Source: Haliscomenobacter sp040401995 (lineage in GTDB: Bacteria > Bacteroidota > Bacteroidia > Chitinophagales > Saprospiraceae). From it: a stretch of DNA of 64,000 bases. Both the position numbers and the translations under genes were made by a program. This document shows positions 34,231 through 42,697 of this stretch, piece by piece. Numbering within the stretch: position 1 is the first letter of the stretch; each line of letters opens with the position of its first letter. The DNA lies in contig JBBANM010000013.1 in assembly GCA_040401995.1 (NCBI GenBank), forward strand, positions 28,222-92,221, given 5' to 3'. Under the pieces are notes generated by a model that saw nothing but the letters and a program-made list of their open reading frames with translations, made no database searches and had not been told where the DNA came from.

Positions 34231-34315
34231 CTCCTGAGGCTCTAGATCGAAGCTTTTGACCTGCATTTAGAAGTTATTTCTGGCAATTCTTTTCGATATT
34301 TTAATGCGTTTGCTC
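34231..34315. repeat. Dispersed intergenic repeat shared with 48693-48795, copy 1
   Basis: Aligned blocks are CTCCTGA, TCTAGATCGAAGC, TAGAAGTTATTTCTGG, TTTCGATATTTTAATGCG and TTGC. The copy at 48.7 kb has an 18-bp palindrome (GCCGCGATGCGTCGCGGC) where this copy has only GGC. Confidence 0.65.
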
Positions 34316-34512
34316 TGGATTTTTTTTAAGCTTAGCGACTCTCTTCCTACGGTGGCAAAGCAAATTTCTATTACAACCTTGCGTTTGTGCCCCTTTTACG
34401 AACGGAGTTCGTGCCTTAATTTGTGAAAATTTGTGAAATTTGTGGCCAAAAATTTGTTTTACCCTACGCCGAAGGCGGGGTGCTATTTTTACCTACCGCT
34501 AATATTTTTAGT

Positions 34513-34634
34513 GCACCACAGATACACAGATTCTTACCGCCTGCGGCGTAAGCACGATTCCAGAGATCACGCAATGCCCCATCTGTGAAATCCACTTTGT
34601 GAAGCAATCACAAAAATCTGTGTATCTGTGGTGC
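34513..34634. repeat. 122-bp intergenic dyad (CACAGATTAC family), copy 2
   Basis: Perfect 20-bp inverted arms GCACCACAGATACACAGATT (34513-34532) and its reverse complement (34615-34634) enclose a core. Part of the core (34529-34556) is the reverse complement of the core of the element at 18973-19076. Non-coding. Confidence 0.75.
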
Positions 34635-34746
34635 TTAATCAGCGGCAACGCCGCAAAACACCTGTAGAAAAGCGTGAAAAGACGTGTTTACCACCTGAAC
34701 ACTGCAACGAAATTTTCCCCAAAATCACTAAATTGCCCCCTCACGA

Positions 34747-34754
34747 TACCTTTG
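34747..34754 (+). promoter_or_regulatory. Candidate -7 box for the sulfatase gene
   Basis: TACCTTTG is an exact TAnnTTTG match 23 bp before the chosen sulfatase start at 34778, and supports that start over the upstream in-frame ATG at 34628. Confidence 0.55.
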
Positions 34755-34777
34755 TTCAGCCACCTAACTACTACCCA

Positions 34778-36388
34778 ATGAAAAACCTCCTCCTTTGTCT
34801 CCTCCTGGCATTTTTGGCCCTATCCACCAGAGACAAAGCCCAGCAGAAACACCCCAACATCGTATGGATTGTCTGCGAAGACTTGTCACCCCACCTCGGC
34901 AGTTACGGTGAAAAAGTTGCCCAAACCCCGGTCCTCGATCAACTCGCCAAAGAAGGCGTCCGCTATACCAATGCTTTTTCCACTGCCGGGGTATGCGCAC
35001 CCAGTCGCGCCGCCATCATCACGGGTTGCTACCAAACCTCCATTGGCGGACACAACATGCGCACCCTAGGCGCTGGCCCGCTCAACAAAAATGCTTATCC
35101 GCCGAGGTATCAATCGTATTCAGCCCTGGTTCCGGTGGGTGTAAAATGTTTTTCCGAATACCTTCGCGCAGCCGGTTACTACTGCACCAATAACAACAAA
35201 GAAGATTACCAATTTGAAGCCCCGGTTACCGCCTGGGACGAAAGTGGCAACAACGCCCATTGGCGCAAACGCAAAGACCCCCAACAACCTTTTTTTGCGG
35301 TGTTCAACCTTTTTGTCACCCACGAATCACAGGTTTGGGCGCGCAACAAGGAACCTCTGCTGGTTGACCCCGCTAAGGTGGAAGTACCGCCGTACTATGT
35401 CGACAATGAGATTACCCGCAAAACCATCGCCCGATTTCTCAGCAACGTCATGCTGATGGACAAACAAGCGGGCGAGCTCATCCAACAACTCAAGGACGAC
35501 GCCGTGTACGATGATACCATTATCTTTTTCTACAGCGACCATGGCGACGGCATGCCCTTCGTGAAACGGGAACTCTATGACCGAGGATTGCGGGTACCGA
35601 TGATCATCAAAGCGCCATTTCTAGCACCAGGTAGCACTGATAACCAATTAATTAGTTTTGTGGATTTGGCGCCCAGTGTGTTGTCGCTGGCGGGAATTCC
35701 CATTCCCAAAAGCATGCAAGGGCAAGCATTTATTGGTGAGCAAAAGGCCAAACAGCCTCGAAAATACCTCTTTGCCGCCCGCGACCGCATGGACTCGGAG
35801 TACGACCGAGTGCGCGCGGTGAGCGATGGCCGGTTTAAGTACCTCCGCAATTATCGGCCGGAGTTGCCGTATTATCAAAACTTGGCCTTCCGCCTGGACA
35901 ATCCCATCATGACCAATCTGCTGCAACTGAAAGCGGAAGGCAAGCTCAACGCCACGCAAATGATGTGGTTTCGCCCCAATAAGCCCCTTGAAGAACTCTT
36001 TGACACCCAAGCCGATCCTTACGAATTCAAGAACCTCGCCACCGATCATGCCTATGCCTCCAAACTTAAGGAGCTGCGCCGCGAACACGAAAAATGGATC
36101 AAACAATATGGCGATCTGGGCGCTATCCCTGAGAAAGAGCTGGTAGCAGGCTGGTGGAATGGCCAAAACCACCCACCGGTAACCGAAAAACCGGTGGTGA
36201 AAGTAGTCAAAGGCCAAGCGCTGCTGACTTGCGCTACGGCGGGGGCTTCCATTGCTTACCGGAAATCGGTTAAAGATACCTGGCAGGTGTACACCAAACC
36301 GGTGCAATTGGCGCAGACTGATTCCTTGTATGTGCTGGCGCAACGGATTGGATTTGAGAGGAGTGGGGTGGTGAAGGTGCGGTGGTGA
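34778..36388 (+). CDS. Secreted sulfatase (alkaline-phosphatase superfamily)
   Basis: About 536 residues from ATG 34778, which starts a signal peptide (MKNLLLCLLLAFLAL...). An earlier in-frame ATG at 34628 lies in repeat DNA. The formylglycine motif CAPSR (Cys73 to Arg77) is intact, followed by TGCYQTSIGGHNMR. Metal ligands are suggested by CEDLSPH near residue 35 and FYSDHGDGM near residue 300. The sequence resembles N-sulphoglucosamine sulphohydrolase-like and related S1 sulfatases acting on sulfated glycans. A beta-rich C-terminal extension follows (about residues 460-536). There are no other polysaccharide-use genes around it. Confidence 0.9.
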   Translation: MKNLLLCLLLAFLALSTRDKAQQKHPNIVWIVCEDLSPHLGSYGEKVAQTPVLDQLAKEGVRYTNAFSTAGVCAPSRAAIITGCYQTSIGGHNMRTLGAGPLNKNAYPPRYQSYSALVPVGVKCFSEYLRAAGYYCTNNNKEDYQFEAPVTAWDESGNNAHWRKRKDPQQPFFAVFNLFVTHESQVWARNKEPLLVDPAKVEVPPYYVDNEITRKTIARFLSNVMLMDKQAGELIQQLKDDAVYDDTIIFFYSDHGDGMPFVKRELYDRGLRVPMIIKAPFLAPGSTDNQLISFVDLAPSVLSLAGIPIPKSMQGQAFIGEQKAKQPRKYLFAARDRMDSEYDRVRAVSDGRFKYLRNYRPELPYYQNLAFRLDNPIMTNLLQLKAEGKLNATQMMWFRPNKPLEELFDTQADPYEFKNLATDHAYASKLKELRREHEKWIKQYGDLGAIPEKELVAGWWNGQNHPPVTEKPVVKVVKGQALLTCATAGASIAYRKSVKDTWQVYTKPVQLAQTDSLYVLAQRIGFERSGVVKVRW

Positions 36389-36613
36389 ATACTTTGAGAT
36401 TTACCTGTATGGCTACTAATGAGCAATGCCATAAAATACAATCCCACCAGCAGAGAAAGTGCCGTGATGAAAGACACCGTTGGGCGACCCAAAAGAGGGA
36501 TTCTAGCAAGCTCGGAAGTCATCTCAATATTTTAAAAGATTGGCTCGAGGTAATGCCTGTTTTTTTGCTCATTTTGGTATTGCTTTAAAAAATTCATGCA
36601 CTTCAGGTTAATC

Positions 36614-38554
36614 TTACTCTTGACTATACTGTTGGATCAACGCTCTCACTTTTTCCACTTCGGGATATCCTGATTGGAGACCTATTTGATATGCCGTATG
36701 AAGAATGGAAAGACCTTGCTCTACAGCCCCACCCCGGCACAACACTTCACCAAAATATTTACCAATTCGAAAAATTAAACTGCCATCCCTAATTTCCAGC
36801 GCAGTTTGGTATGCGAGCACTTCACATTCCTGGAATTTTTTAACATCCACTTTTTTATTCAAATAAATGGTAGCCATATTGTGGAGTGTGTAACTCAAAC
36901 CTGAAAGGTCGCCGATTTGCTGCCTTATAACCAAACTTTGTTCTAAATACCTCAAAGCCGTGTCGTAATCTCCCTTGGTATCATAAATTTGGCCGATGTT
37001 ATTCAAGGTTGTACCCATTCCCAATCGGTCGCCAATTTGCTGCTGAATGGCCAAACTCAGCTCCAAATATCGTAAGGCTGTGTCAACATCACCTTTGGCA
37101 TTATAGATTTGGCCGATGTTGTTCAGGGTTTTACCCTCTCCCGATCGGTCGCCGATTTGTTGCCTTATAATCAAACTTTGTTCCAAATACTCTAAAGCCG
37201 TGTCGTAATTACCCCTAGCATAGTCAGCTGTTGCAAGATTATTCAAAGTCGTACCCTCTCCCGATCGGTCGCCAATTTGCTGCTGAATGACCAAACTTTG
37301 TTCCAAATACCTTAAGGCCATACCGTAATCCCCTTTGGAATTATAGATTTGGCTGATGTTATTCAAGGTCACACCCTCTCCCGATCGGTCGCCGATTTGT
37401 TGCCTTATGGCCAAACTTTGTTCCAAATACCTTAAGGCTGTATCGTAATCGCCTTTGGCATGTGCTGTTGTTGCAAGATTATTCAAGGTCGCACCCTCTC
37501 CTGATCGGACGCCGATTTGTTGCCAAATGGCCAAACTTTGTTCCAAATACCTTAAGGCCGTTTCGTAATCGCCCTTGGCATATGCATTTGTTGCAAGATT
37601 ATTTAAGGTCATACCCTCTCCCGATCGGTTCCCGATTTGCTGTTGAATGGCCAAACTTTGTTCCAAATACTCTAAGGCCGTGTCGTAATCGCCCTTGGCA
37701 TCATAGATTCGGCTGATGTTGTTCAAGGTCATACCCTCTCCTGATCGGTCGCCGATTTGCTGCTGAATGGCTAAACTTTGTTCCAAATTCCATAAAGCCG
37801 TATCGTAATCGGCTAGTCCAAACATTATTTCTCCAAGATCGTTGTAAACCTCTCCTTCCCCTTTTATATCTTGAATTTCATTATAAATTGTTAACGCCAC
37901 CTTATTTGATTCAACTGCCTCAAGATATCTTCCAAGCGAAAAGAATAATCTCCCTAAATTTTGATGCAATTGTGCAAATAGTCCATCGGAATCAACACTT
38001 CGTTCGATTGCATTTATTCGTTTTTGTAAAGTTGTTATTTCTTCTTCCTTTTCTTGTAGAGAATAATTTTGATATGGATTATCACGGAAGTCTTTAACAA
38101 ATGCTAAACCTTCTATGGCTACATATCCTCTCAATTCCGCTAATAAACTCCTTATCGACCACATGTCCGGAATCTTGCGCGGAAATTCCTGTAACAATTT
38201 CCGATCATAAGGCACAAAACAAACCAATGCGATCGGCAACAGTGTGATCCGGTCTCTTTTTTGGTTAAAACCTAAAGCAAGCACATCGTCTTTGAGTAGC
38301 AATTCAAAATCATCAATAAAAACCAGGCCAGGAGAAACAGCAAGAAGTTGCTGAATAAAATCAAGATTAGAATTGGAACCAACCCTAAATTCGGTAACAG
38401 TTCTTTGAGGATATTTGCTTTTTAAAGCTTCTTTGACTTGCCTAGGTAAACTCAAATGATCATAAGCCACCACAATAAAGTGGAATCGCTCACCCCGGGC
38501 CACTTTAACAATCAAATCAATCTCCTCCTGAACTGTTGCCTTAATTTCCGACAT
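36614..38554 (-). CDS. TPR protein with ATPase-like N-terminal domain; partner of the ATPase upstream
   Basis: 646 residues. The N-terminal domain (1-150) looks like a degenerate P-loop fold without a Walker A. It has GLVFIDDFELLL (76-87) as a Walker-B-like strand and PDMWSIRS (129-136), a motif I associate with the head domains of TPR/STAND-type proteins. After a linker and one ordinary TPR, eight near-identical 40-residue TPR units follow (residues 234-553), each close to TLNNI..IY.AKGDYDTALRYLEQSL, then a degenerate ninth and a helical C-terminus. It overlaps the upstream ATPase gene by 14 bp. No effector domain (nuclease, TIR, CHAT) is visible. Probably cytoplasmic. Confidence 0.75.
   Translation of the reverse strand: MSEIKATVQEEIDLIVKVARGERFHFIVVAYDHLSLPRQVKEALKSKYPQRTVTEFRVGSNSNLDFIQQLLAVSPGLVFIDDFELLLKDDVLALGFNQKRDRITLLPIALVCFVPYDRKLLQEFPRKIPDMWSIRSLLAELRGYVAIEGLAFVKDFRDNPYQNYSLQEKEEEITTLQKRINAIERSVDSDGLFAQLHQNLGRLFFSLGRYLEAVESNKVALTIYNEIQDIKGEGEVYNDLGEIMFGLADYDTALWNLEQSLAIQQQIGDRSGEGMTLNNISRIYDAKGDYDTALEYLEQSLAIQQQIGNRSGEGMTLNNLATNAYAKGDYETALRYLEQSLAIWQQIGVRSGEGATLNNLATTAHAKGDYDTALRYLEQSLAIRQQIGDRSGEGVTLNNISQIYNSKGDYGMALRYLEQSLVIQQQIGDRSGEGTTLNNLATADYARGNYDTALEYLEQSLIIRQQIGDRSGEGKTLNNIGQIYNAKGDVDTALRYLELSLAIQQQIGDRLGMGTTLNNIGQIYDTKGDYDTALRYLEQSLVIRQQIGDLSGLSYTLHNMATIYLNKKVDVKKFQECEVLAYQTALEIRDGSLIFRIGKYFGEVLCRGGAVEQGLSILHTAYQIGLQSGYPEVEKVRALIQQYSQE
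36896..37855 (-). repeat. Eight tandem 120-bp repeats encoding TPR units
   Basis: A 120-bp period runs eight times with high DNA identity. GATCGGTCGCCGATTTG-type blocks recur at 37021, 37141, 37261, 37381, 37501, 37621 and 37741. Two unit types (NNISxIY and NNLATxA) alternate irregularly. The near-identity at DNA level indicates recent duplication and probably a copy number that varies between strains. Confidence 0.9.
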
Positions 38555-39893
38555 ATTGGCGATATAAATTGGACAATTCCACTACCGGATTCACCCTTTT
38601 GTAAGAGCCATCGTTGTATTCCATCACAATGATGTCTTCGAGCATTTCCTGAATGATGTCGTCAAAAGGGGTATCCAAGCTATTCTTATTGTTTTCGCTT
38701 ATTTCTTTGAGTTTGCTCAGCTTTTCATCGGTTAAGTATTGAGCAGTCTGGTTGCCAAGTCGGGTTAGGGCTTTATCTAAGGATTGTTCATCTATCATTC
38801 CTTTGCTTTCATCCGCTTGAAAGGAAGCATTTTCTAGAATACGCAATAGTTCTCTAGGTGAACCACCTCCATGCAAAATAGCTTTTTCAACAACTGTTTC
38901 ATTTTCAAATAAAGAAACATCTATCCGCTTGTATACAAATTCTTTGAAAGTGTCAATTGCACCTTTTATTTGCTGACCTTGACGGTGTAGCAGTTTAACA
39001 AATGGAAACGCTTCCACCGTACTGAATTGCGCTATTTTTTGCCTTTCACGCATCAATTCAATAGGTAAGGTAAAAATGGTGTATGCTTTAATCTGACGTA
39101 GACGATTGGATTCCTCAATAACAATTTTGCGACGTGTTTCTACGCTCATCGTTTTTTCAAGGCCGTCCACAACAAACAATACCTCTTGTCCAGCTTTGGA
39201 TTGGCGCAAAGACAGATTTACTTCTTCGATGAATATGTTGAAAAGTTGCGCAAATTCAGGGAACCGATTCTTTAAAGTTGTGCGAATTACTGTAGCCCGC
39301 TCTTTGCTTCCAGTGAATCCCAATTTGAATTTCCCAGTAATACTCAAAATTGCTTTCAATAAGCTTGGGCTCGATGACTCTAATCCAAATTCAACACCAG
39401 CTTCAGCCTTTAAAGATTTTTTGATCTCGGTCTCACGTGTTTGAAACCATTTTTCAAATTTTTTGAGAATCCCTTCATCTACATTGACACCTGCTTTGTC
39501 TAGCAATGAAATCAGCTTTTCAAGTTGAAAAACCAAAATGTCCATGTACTCCACATCATTCATATCCAGCTCTTCATCGACATTACAAGTTACACAGAAG
39601 AAACACTCAGGGCGGTGTAAATTTTTGACATATTTTGCTAATTCTGAGGTTTTTCCAGTACCGCGCATACCGCCTAAAAAAAATAGGGTTTTGTTGCGAC
39701 TATTGCTAGTATCGAAAGTAAATTTTCCATTTTTACGAGATACGTTGAGGATTTTGTAAACTCGACTTTCTTCAAAGTCGCCACGAACAGTGCTAAAGTC
39801 TGTGTAAAAAGGGTGATCAGGCCCAACAGGTTCGTTAAAAACTACAGCTTGATCAATCTCTTCCAATAAAGTTGCTTTCTTTGGGTAAGACAT
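38541..39893 (-). CDS. STAND/AAA-like ATPase, first gene of the ATPase-TPR pair
   Basis: 450 residues. Walker A is GMRGTGKT (75-82) after LFFLG. Walker B is EVLFVVDGLE (about residues 248-257). The sensor-2-like GGGSPRELLRILENA (core SPRELLRIL) lies near 360. The last 70 residues (about 375-450), with a DEKLSKLKEI... and MEYNDGSYKRVNPVVELS ending, look like a winged helix. These fit ORC/STAND-type ATPases. Residues 125-235 form a long helical insert with a repeated Lys/Glu pattern. It lies upstream of, and overlaps, the TPR gene, so the two proteins probably form a complex. The biochemical role is unknown; defence or signalling is a reasonable guess. Confidence 0.75.
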   Translation of the reverse strand: MSYPKKATLLEEIDQAVVFNEPVGPDHPFYTDFSTVRGDFEESRVYKILNVSRKNGKFTFDTSNSRNKTLFFLGGMRGTGKTSELAKYVKNLHRPECFFCVTCNVDEELDMNDVEYMDILVFQLEKLISLLDKAGVNVDEGILKKFEKWFQTRETEIKKSLKAEAGVEFGLESSSPSLLKAILSITGKFKLGFTGSKERATVIRTTLKNRFPEFAQLFNIFIEEVNLSLRQSKAGQEVLFVVDGLEKTMSVETRRKIVIEESNRLRQIKAYTIFTLPIELMRERQKIAQFSTVEAFPFVKLLHRQGQQIKGAIDTFKEFVYKRIDVSLFENETVVEKAILHGGGSPRELLRILENASFQADESKGMIDEQSLDKALTRLGNQTAQYLTDEKLSKLKEISENNKNSLDTPFDDIIQEMLEDIIVMEYNDGSYKRVNPVVELSNLYRQYVGN

Positions 39894-39940
39894 AGTAATT
39901 AAAATTTATCACTGTATGACTGCTACTGAAGACAAACAAA

Positions 39941-39948
39941 CAAATATA
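39941..39948 (-). promoter_or_regulatory. Candidate -7 box for the ATPase-TPR operon
   Basis: Read on the minus strand this is TATATTTG, an exact TAnnTTTG match 48 bp before the ATPase start. No good -33 TTTG is seen at 19-21 bp. Confidence 0.4.
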
Positions 39949-40148
39949 CATAAATTGTTTAGGATAAAATTAGATTTACTCTTTTGCTTTAAAACTACAA
40001 ATAGGGATTAAACTCTAAATTTGAACATCTTCATTACCCCCCCTTTAATATACTGTCAATATTTAAATTGCTTATCAGCAGCATATATATTTGCTTCACT
40101 AAAAGTATGAGGTTCTAAAGGAGCGTAAAAAACTTTGCTTTCTACGAA

Positions 40149-40196
40149 TAAAAAAGCGCGTAAGCAAAACCCCTCTGCTTACACGCTTTTTTTTTC
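40149..40196 (-). terminator. Bidirectional rho-independent terminator
   Basis: AAGCGCGTAAGCA pairs with TGCTTACACGCTT around a short loop (one mismatch), with a T-run on both strands. It lies 40 bp past the stop of the nucleoside transporter gene and should end that transcript. Confidence 0.8.
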
Positions 40197-40235
40197 AAAA
40201 CGCAAATCCGTTTATAGCAAATTGAAAGTTGTTCC

Positions 40236-41537
40236 TTACGCAAAAAATGCAGCAGTCAAAGCCGTCATAAAACAAGCAACCGAACCGGCAACCAATGCCT
40301 TCAATCCCAATTCAGTTAAGTTTTTTCGTTGCCCCGGCGCCAACGCGCTAATACCACCAATTTGGATGCCAATGGAGGCAAAATTGGAAAACCCGCACAA
40401 CGCATAGGTAGCAATCAGTATTGATTTTGGCTCCAATTTGACACCGTCGATCTGCATTTTTCCCAGTTCTCCATAGGCAACAAATTCATTGATCATGGTT
40501 TTCATGCCCAATAATTGTCCTACAATGGTGATGTCTTTGGTAGGCGTGCCTAGAAGCCAAGCCAGTGGCGCAAACAATTGACCCAAAAGATAGGTAAAGG
40601 TAAGTCCTTCAAATCGGCCAGCAGTAGCGGTCTTAATGGCTTCGTTTAAGTGAAACCACTTACCTGGGCCTTCCAATAGCGCTGAATTGAGCATGTAAAT
40701 CAAAGCGGTGAACACCAGTAACATTGCACCGACATTTACCGCCAGTTGCAAGCCCTCGGTAGTACCGCGAGAGATGGCATCGAGTACGTTATTGTCTAAT
40801 TGCCCATCGATATTTAGTTGTTCTTCAATGGGTTTGCGATGCGTTTCGGGTACAATCATTTTGGCGGCAACTATGGCGGCTGGCGCCGATAAGATGGAAG
40901 CCGTCAATAAATGTTTAGCAAAATACAAACGCCGAACAGGGTCGTCGCCCCCTAAGAAACCCACATATGCGGCAAATACACCGCCAGCAATAGTAGCCAT
41001 CCCACCTGCCATCAAACAGAGCAACTCCGAACGCGTAAATTTCTCTAAAAAGGGTTTGATGAGCAGTGGCGCTTCGGTTTGTCCGATAAAAACATTGGCC
41101 GCAGTGGCAAAACTCTCCGGACCAGAAAGACGCATGGTTTTGCTCATAATCCAAGCCAGACCGTAAATAACCCGCTGCAGAATGCCATAGTAAAACAGTA
41201 CCGAAGCCAATGCAGAGTAAAATAGGATCGTTGGCAGTACTTGGAAAGCAAAGATTTGCCCAAACGTTTTTTCGTCGGTTACCAAGCTTCCAAAAATGAA
41301 TGCCGAGCCTGCCTTGGAGAATATGATCATCTGGTTGAAAAAACCGGCGATTACGTCAAAAACTTGACTTACTCCAGGCACTTTAAGGATCAAAATGGCC
41401 AAAATGGGTTGCAGCAGGACACCTGAGCCAATCGTTCGCCAATCAATGGCTTTCCGGTTCTCACTAATCAGGTAACAAATTCCCAACAAAACAAAAAGCC
41501 CGAGCAATGCTCGCAGTAACGTTAATATAAAATCCAT
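40236..41537 (-). CDS. CNT-family nucleoside transporter (NupC-like)
   Basis: About 433 residues from MDFILTLLRALLG (41537); an in-frame ATG nine codons earlier (41564) is possible. Helical membrane protein with the concentrative nucleoside transporter signatures GQTEAPLLIKPF (about residues 156-167), which binds the nucleobase/ribose, and LMAGGMATIAGGV (about 175-187) of the transport domain. A C-terminal segment has NEFVAYGEL and LCGFSNFASIGIQIGG (core GFSNFASIGI). It imports nucleosides with a cation. The uridine kinase gene lies 1.2 kb away on the opposite strand, consistent with salvage. Confidence 0.93.
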   Translation of the reverse strand: MDFILTLLRALLGLFVLLGICYLISENRKAIDWRTIGSGVLLQPILAILILKVPGVSQVFDVIAGFFNQMIIFSKAGSAFIFGSLVTDEKTFGQIFAFQVLPTILFYSALASVLFYYGILQRVIYGLAWIMSKTMRLSGPESFATAANVFIGQTEAPLLIKPFLEKFTRSELLCLMAGGMATIAGGVFAAYVGFLGGDDPVRRLYFAKHLLTASILSAPAAIVAAKMIVPETHRKPIEEQLNIDGQLDNNVLDAISRGTTEGLQLAVNVGAMLLVFTALIYMLNSALLEGPGKWFHLNEAIKTATAGRFEGLTFTYLLGQLFAPLAWLLGTPTKDITIVGQLLGMKTMINEFVAYGELGKMQIDGVKLEPKSILIATYALCGFSNFASIGIQIGGISALAPGQRKNLTELGLKALVAGSVACFMTALTAAFFA

Positions 41538-41797
41538 GAGCGATAGTGGTAAATTAAATAGCAAAGAGCTCTAATCAAAATCATGAACAAGCTCCAATAA
41601 TGAACTACCGCTAAAACTAAAAAAAAAATGTCAGGTTTATACCTTTCTGGTAAAAACCGCCTCCAAATTTTGAAAATGTATCATTTTTTAGGCCAAAAGT
41701 CATTAGTCGATGCTTTTTGATCTACTGCAATTTTTGGCAAAAATGGAACTTTGCCCTTCCCCAAGTGGTTGAGCGACCAATTACAATCACTTGGTTT

Positions 41798-42637
41798 ATG
41801 TTGACGCACATCTTTCAGTCCTACAAATGGCGGTTGATTTTCATCTACACCCTTAACGTCATTGAAGAAATCGGCTATCTTCTTATCCCCGCTTCGGCAG
41901 GGGCTTTGATCAATACTTTTATCACCGGAAAAGGTTGGGGGGTGCTGATGTTTGTCGTCAACTACTTGGTTTGGCAGGGAATGGCTACTTTACGTCGCAT
42001 CCTGGATTCCATCATTTTTACCCGTATTTACAACGATGTGGTCATCAAAACCATCGAACACCACCAACTGGAAGGCATCGAGGTGGGCGCCATTAATGCT
42101 CGTATGGAACTGCTCAAACAGGTGGTCACTTTTTTTGAGGGTGATTTGCCTTTTTTGATCAACAGCATTTTTATGATGTTTGGCGCGGCAGGTTTGTTGT
42201 TTTTCTATAATTCCAATTTGATGTGGGTGTGCATCATTATCATTGTACCTTCCTTGATTTTGAACTATTTTTTTGGCAAAAAAATGGTGAAGGTCACGCA
42301 TTTGGTCAACAACGCCTATGAAAAACAACTCGACATGATCAGCACCGGTGATCTGGAGGTCATCAAAAATTACTTGGAGTCGGTTCGAACTTTGAATGTG
42401 CGCAAATCCAGTTTGGAAGCCTACAATTTTGGCGGGTTGGAGATTTTTGTCTTCCTGATGATTCTTACCTCGCTTTACATCATCTGCCTCACTCCCAATA
42501 TCAGCTATGGCGATATTGTGGCTACTTATGGCTACATCCTGCGGTTTGCCTATAGTTTTGATTTTATCCCTCACCTTACGGAGCGGATGGCCACCATTCG
42601 CGATATTCAAAAACGGTTGCAAGCGGTGTACTCTTAA
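41798..42637 (+). CDS. ABC-transporter transmembrane domain without ATPase
   Basis: About 279 residues from ATG 41798; an earlier in-frame ATG at 41717 adds 27 residues that do not look like a signal. Six hydrophobic segments are arranged as in a half-ABC exporter membrane domain (two N-terminal helices, then a long central loop with QLDMISTGDLEVIKNYLESV, and final helices). It ends before any nucleotide-binding domain would start. This resembles the stand-alone six-TM family of ABC membrane domains. No ATPase gene is adjacent. The downstream neighbour is udk, 60 bp away. The partner ATPase is unknown. Confidence 0.7.
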   Translation: MLTHIFQSYKWRLIFIYTLNVIEEIGYLLIPASAGALINTFITGKGWGVLMFVVNYLVWQGMATLRRILDSIIFTRIYNDVVIKTIEHHQLEGIEVGAINARMELLKQVVTFFEGDLPFLINSIFMMFGAAGLLFFYNSNLMWVCIIIIVPSLILNYFFGKKMVKVTHLVNNAYEKQLDMISTGDLEVIKNYLESVRTLNVRKSSLEAYNFGGLEIFVFLMILTSLYIICLTPNISYGDIVATYGYILRFAYSFDFIPHLTERMATIRDIQKRLQAVYS

Positions 42638-42697
42638 ATTTGGCTGCAATTCTTCTTAAATTTCTCGTAATTTCGCCGCTGCAACCATATCTACCCA

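Larger units (their letters stand above)
33797..34777. other. About 980-bp gene-free region rich in dispersed repeats
   Basis: It holds the terminator at 33807-33860, a GC-biased stretch with short palindromes (TTGCCTTGATGCAAAAAGAAAC at about 34051-34072, GTCCCGACTCCGTCGGG at about 34141), the repeat shared with 48693-48795, the GTGAAATTTGTGG/CGCCGAAGGCG piece near 34430-34470, the 122-bp dyad 34513-34634, and the sulfatase promoter. I see no gene. Confidence 0.6.
39894..40235. other. Intergenic region with ATPase-operon promoter and terminator
   Basis: Upstream of the ATPase pair and downstream of the nucleoside transporter gene. It contains the TATATTTG box (39941-39948, minus strand) and a bidirectional terminator (about 40149-40196). 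The central 180 bp are A/T-rich without recognisable features. Confidence 0.6.

Noticed and set aside
36256..36522. 88-residue minus-strand reading frame beginning MTSELARIPLL with a hydrophobic stretch, overlapping the sulfatase end
   Set aside because: The N-terminal half could be a fragment of a membrane protein, but the frame runs antisense through sulfatase codons, has no promoter signal and resembles no family.
36896..37855. Regular 120-bp repetition that could be read as a CRISPR array
   Set aside because: The units translate as an uninterrupted TPR series in a 646-residue frame, have no short repeats with unique spacers, and there are no cas genes.
40149..40196. Small RNA gene
   Set aside because: The hairpin with T-runs on both sides is sufficiently explained as a bidirectional terminator.
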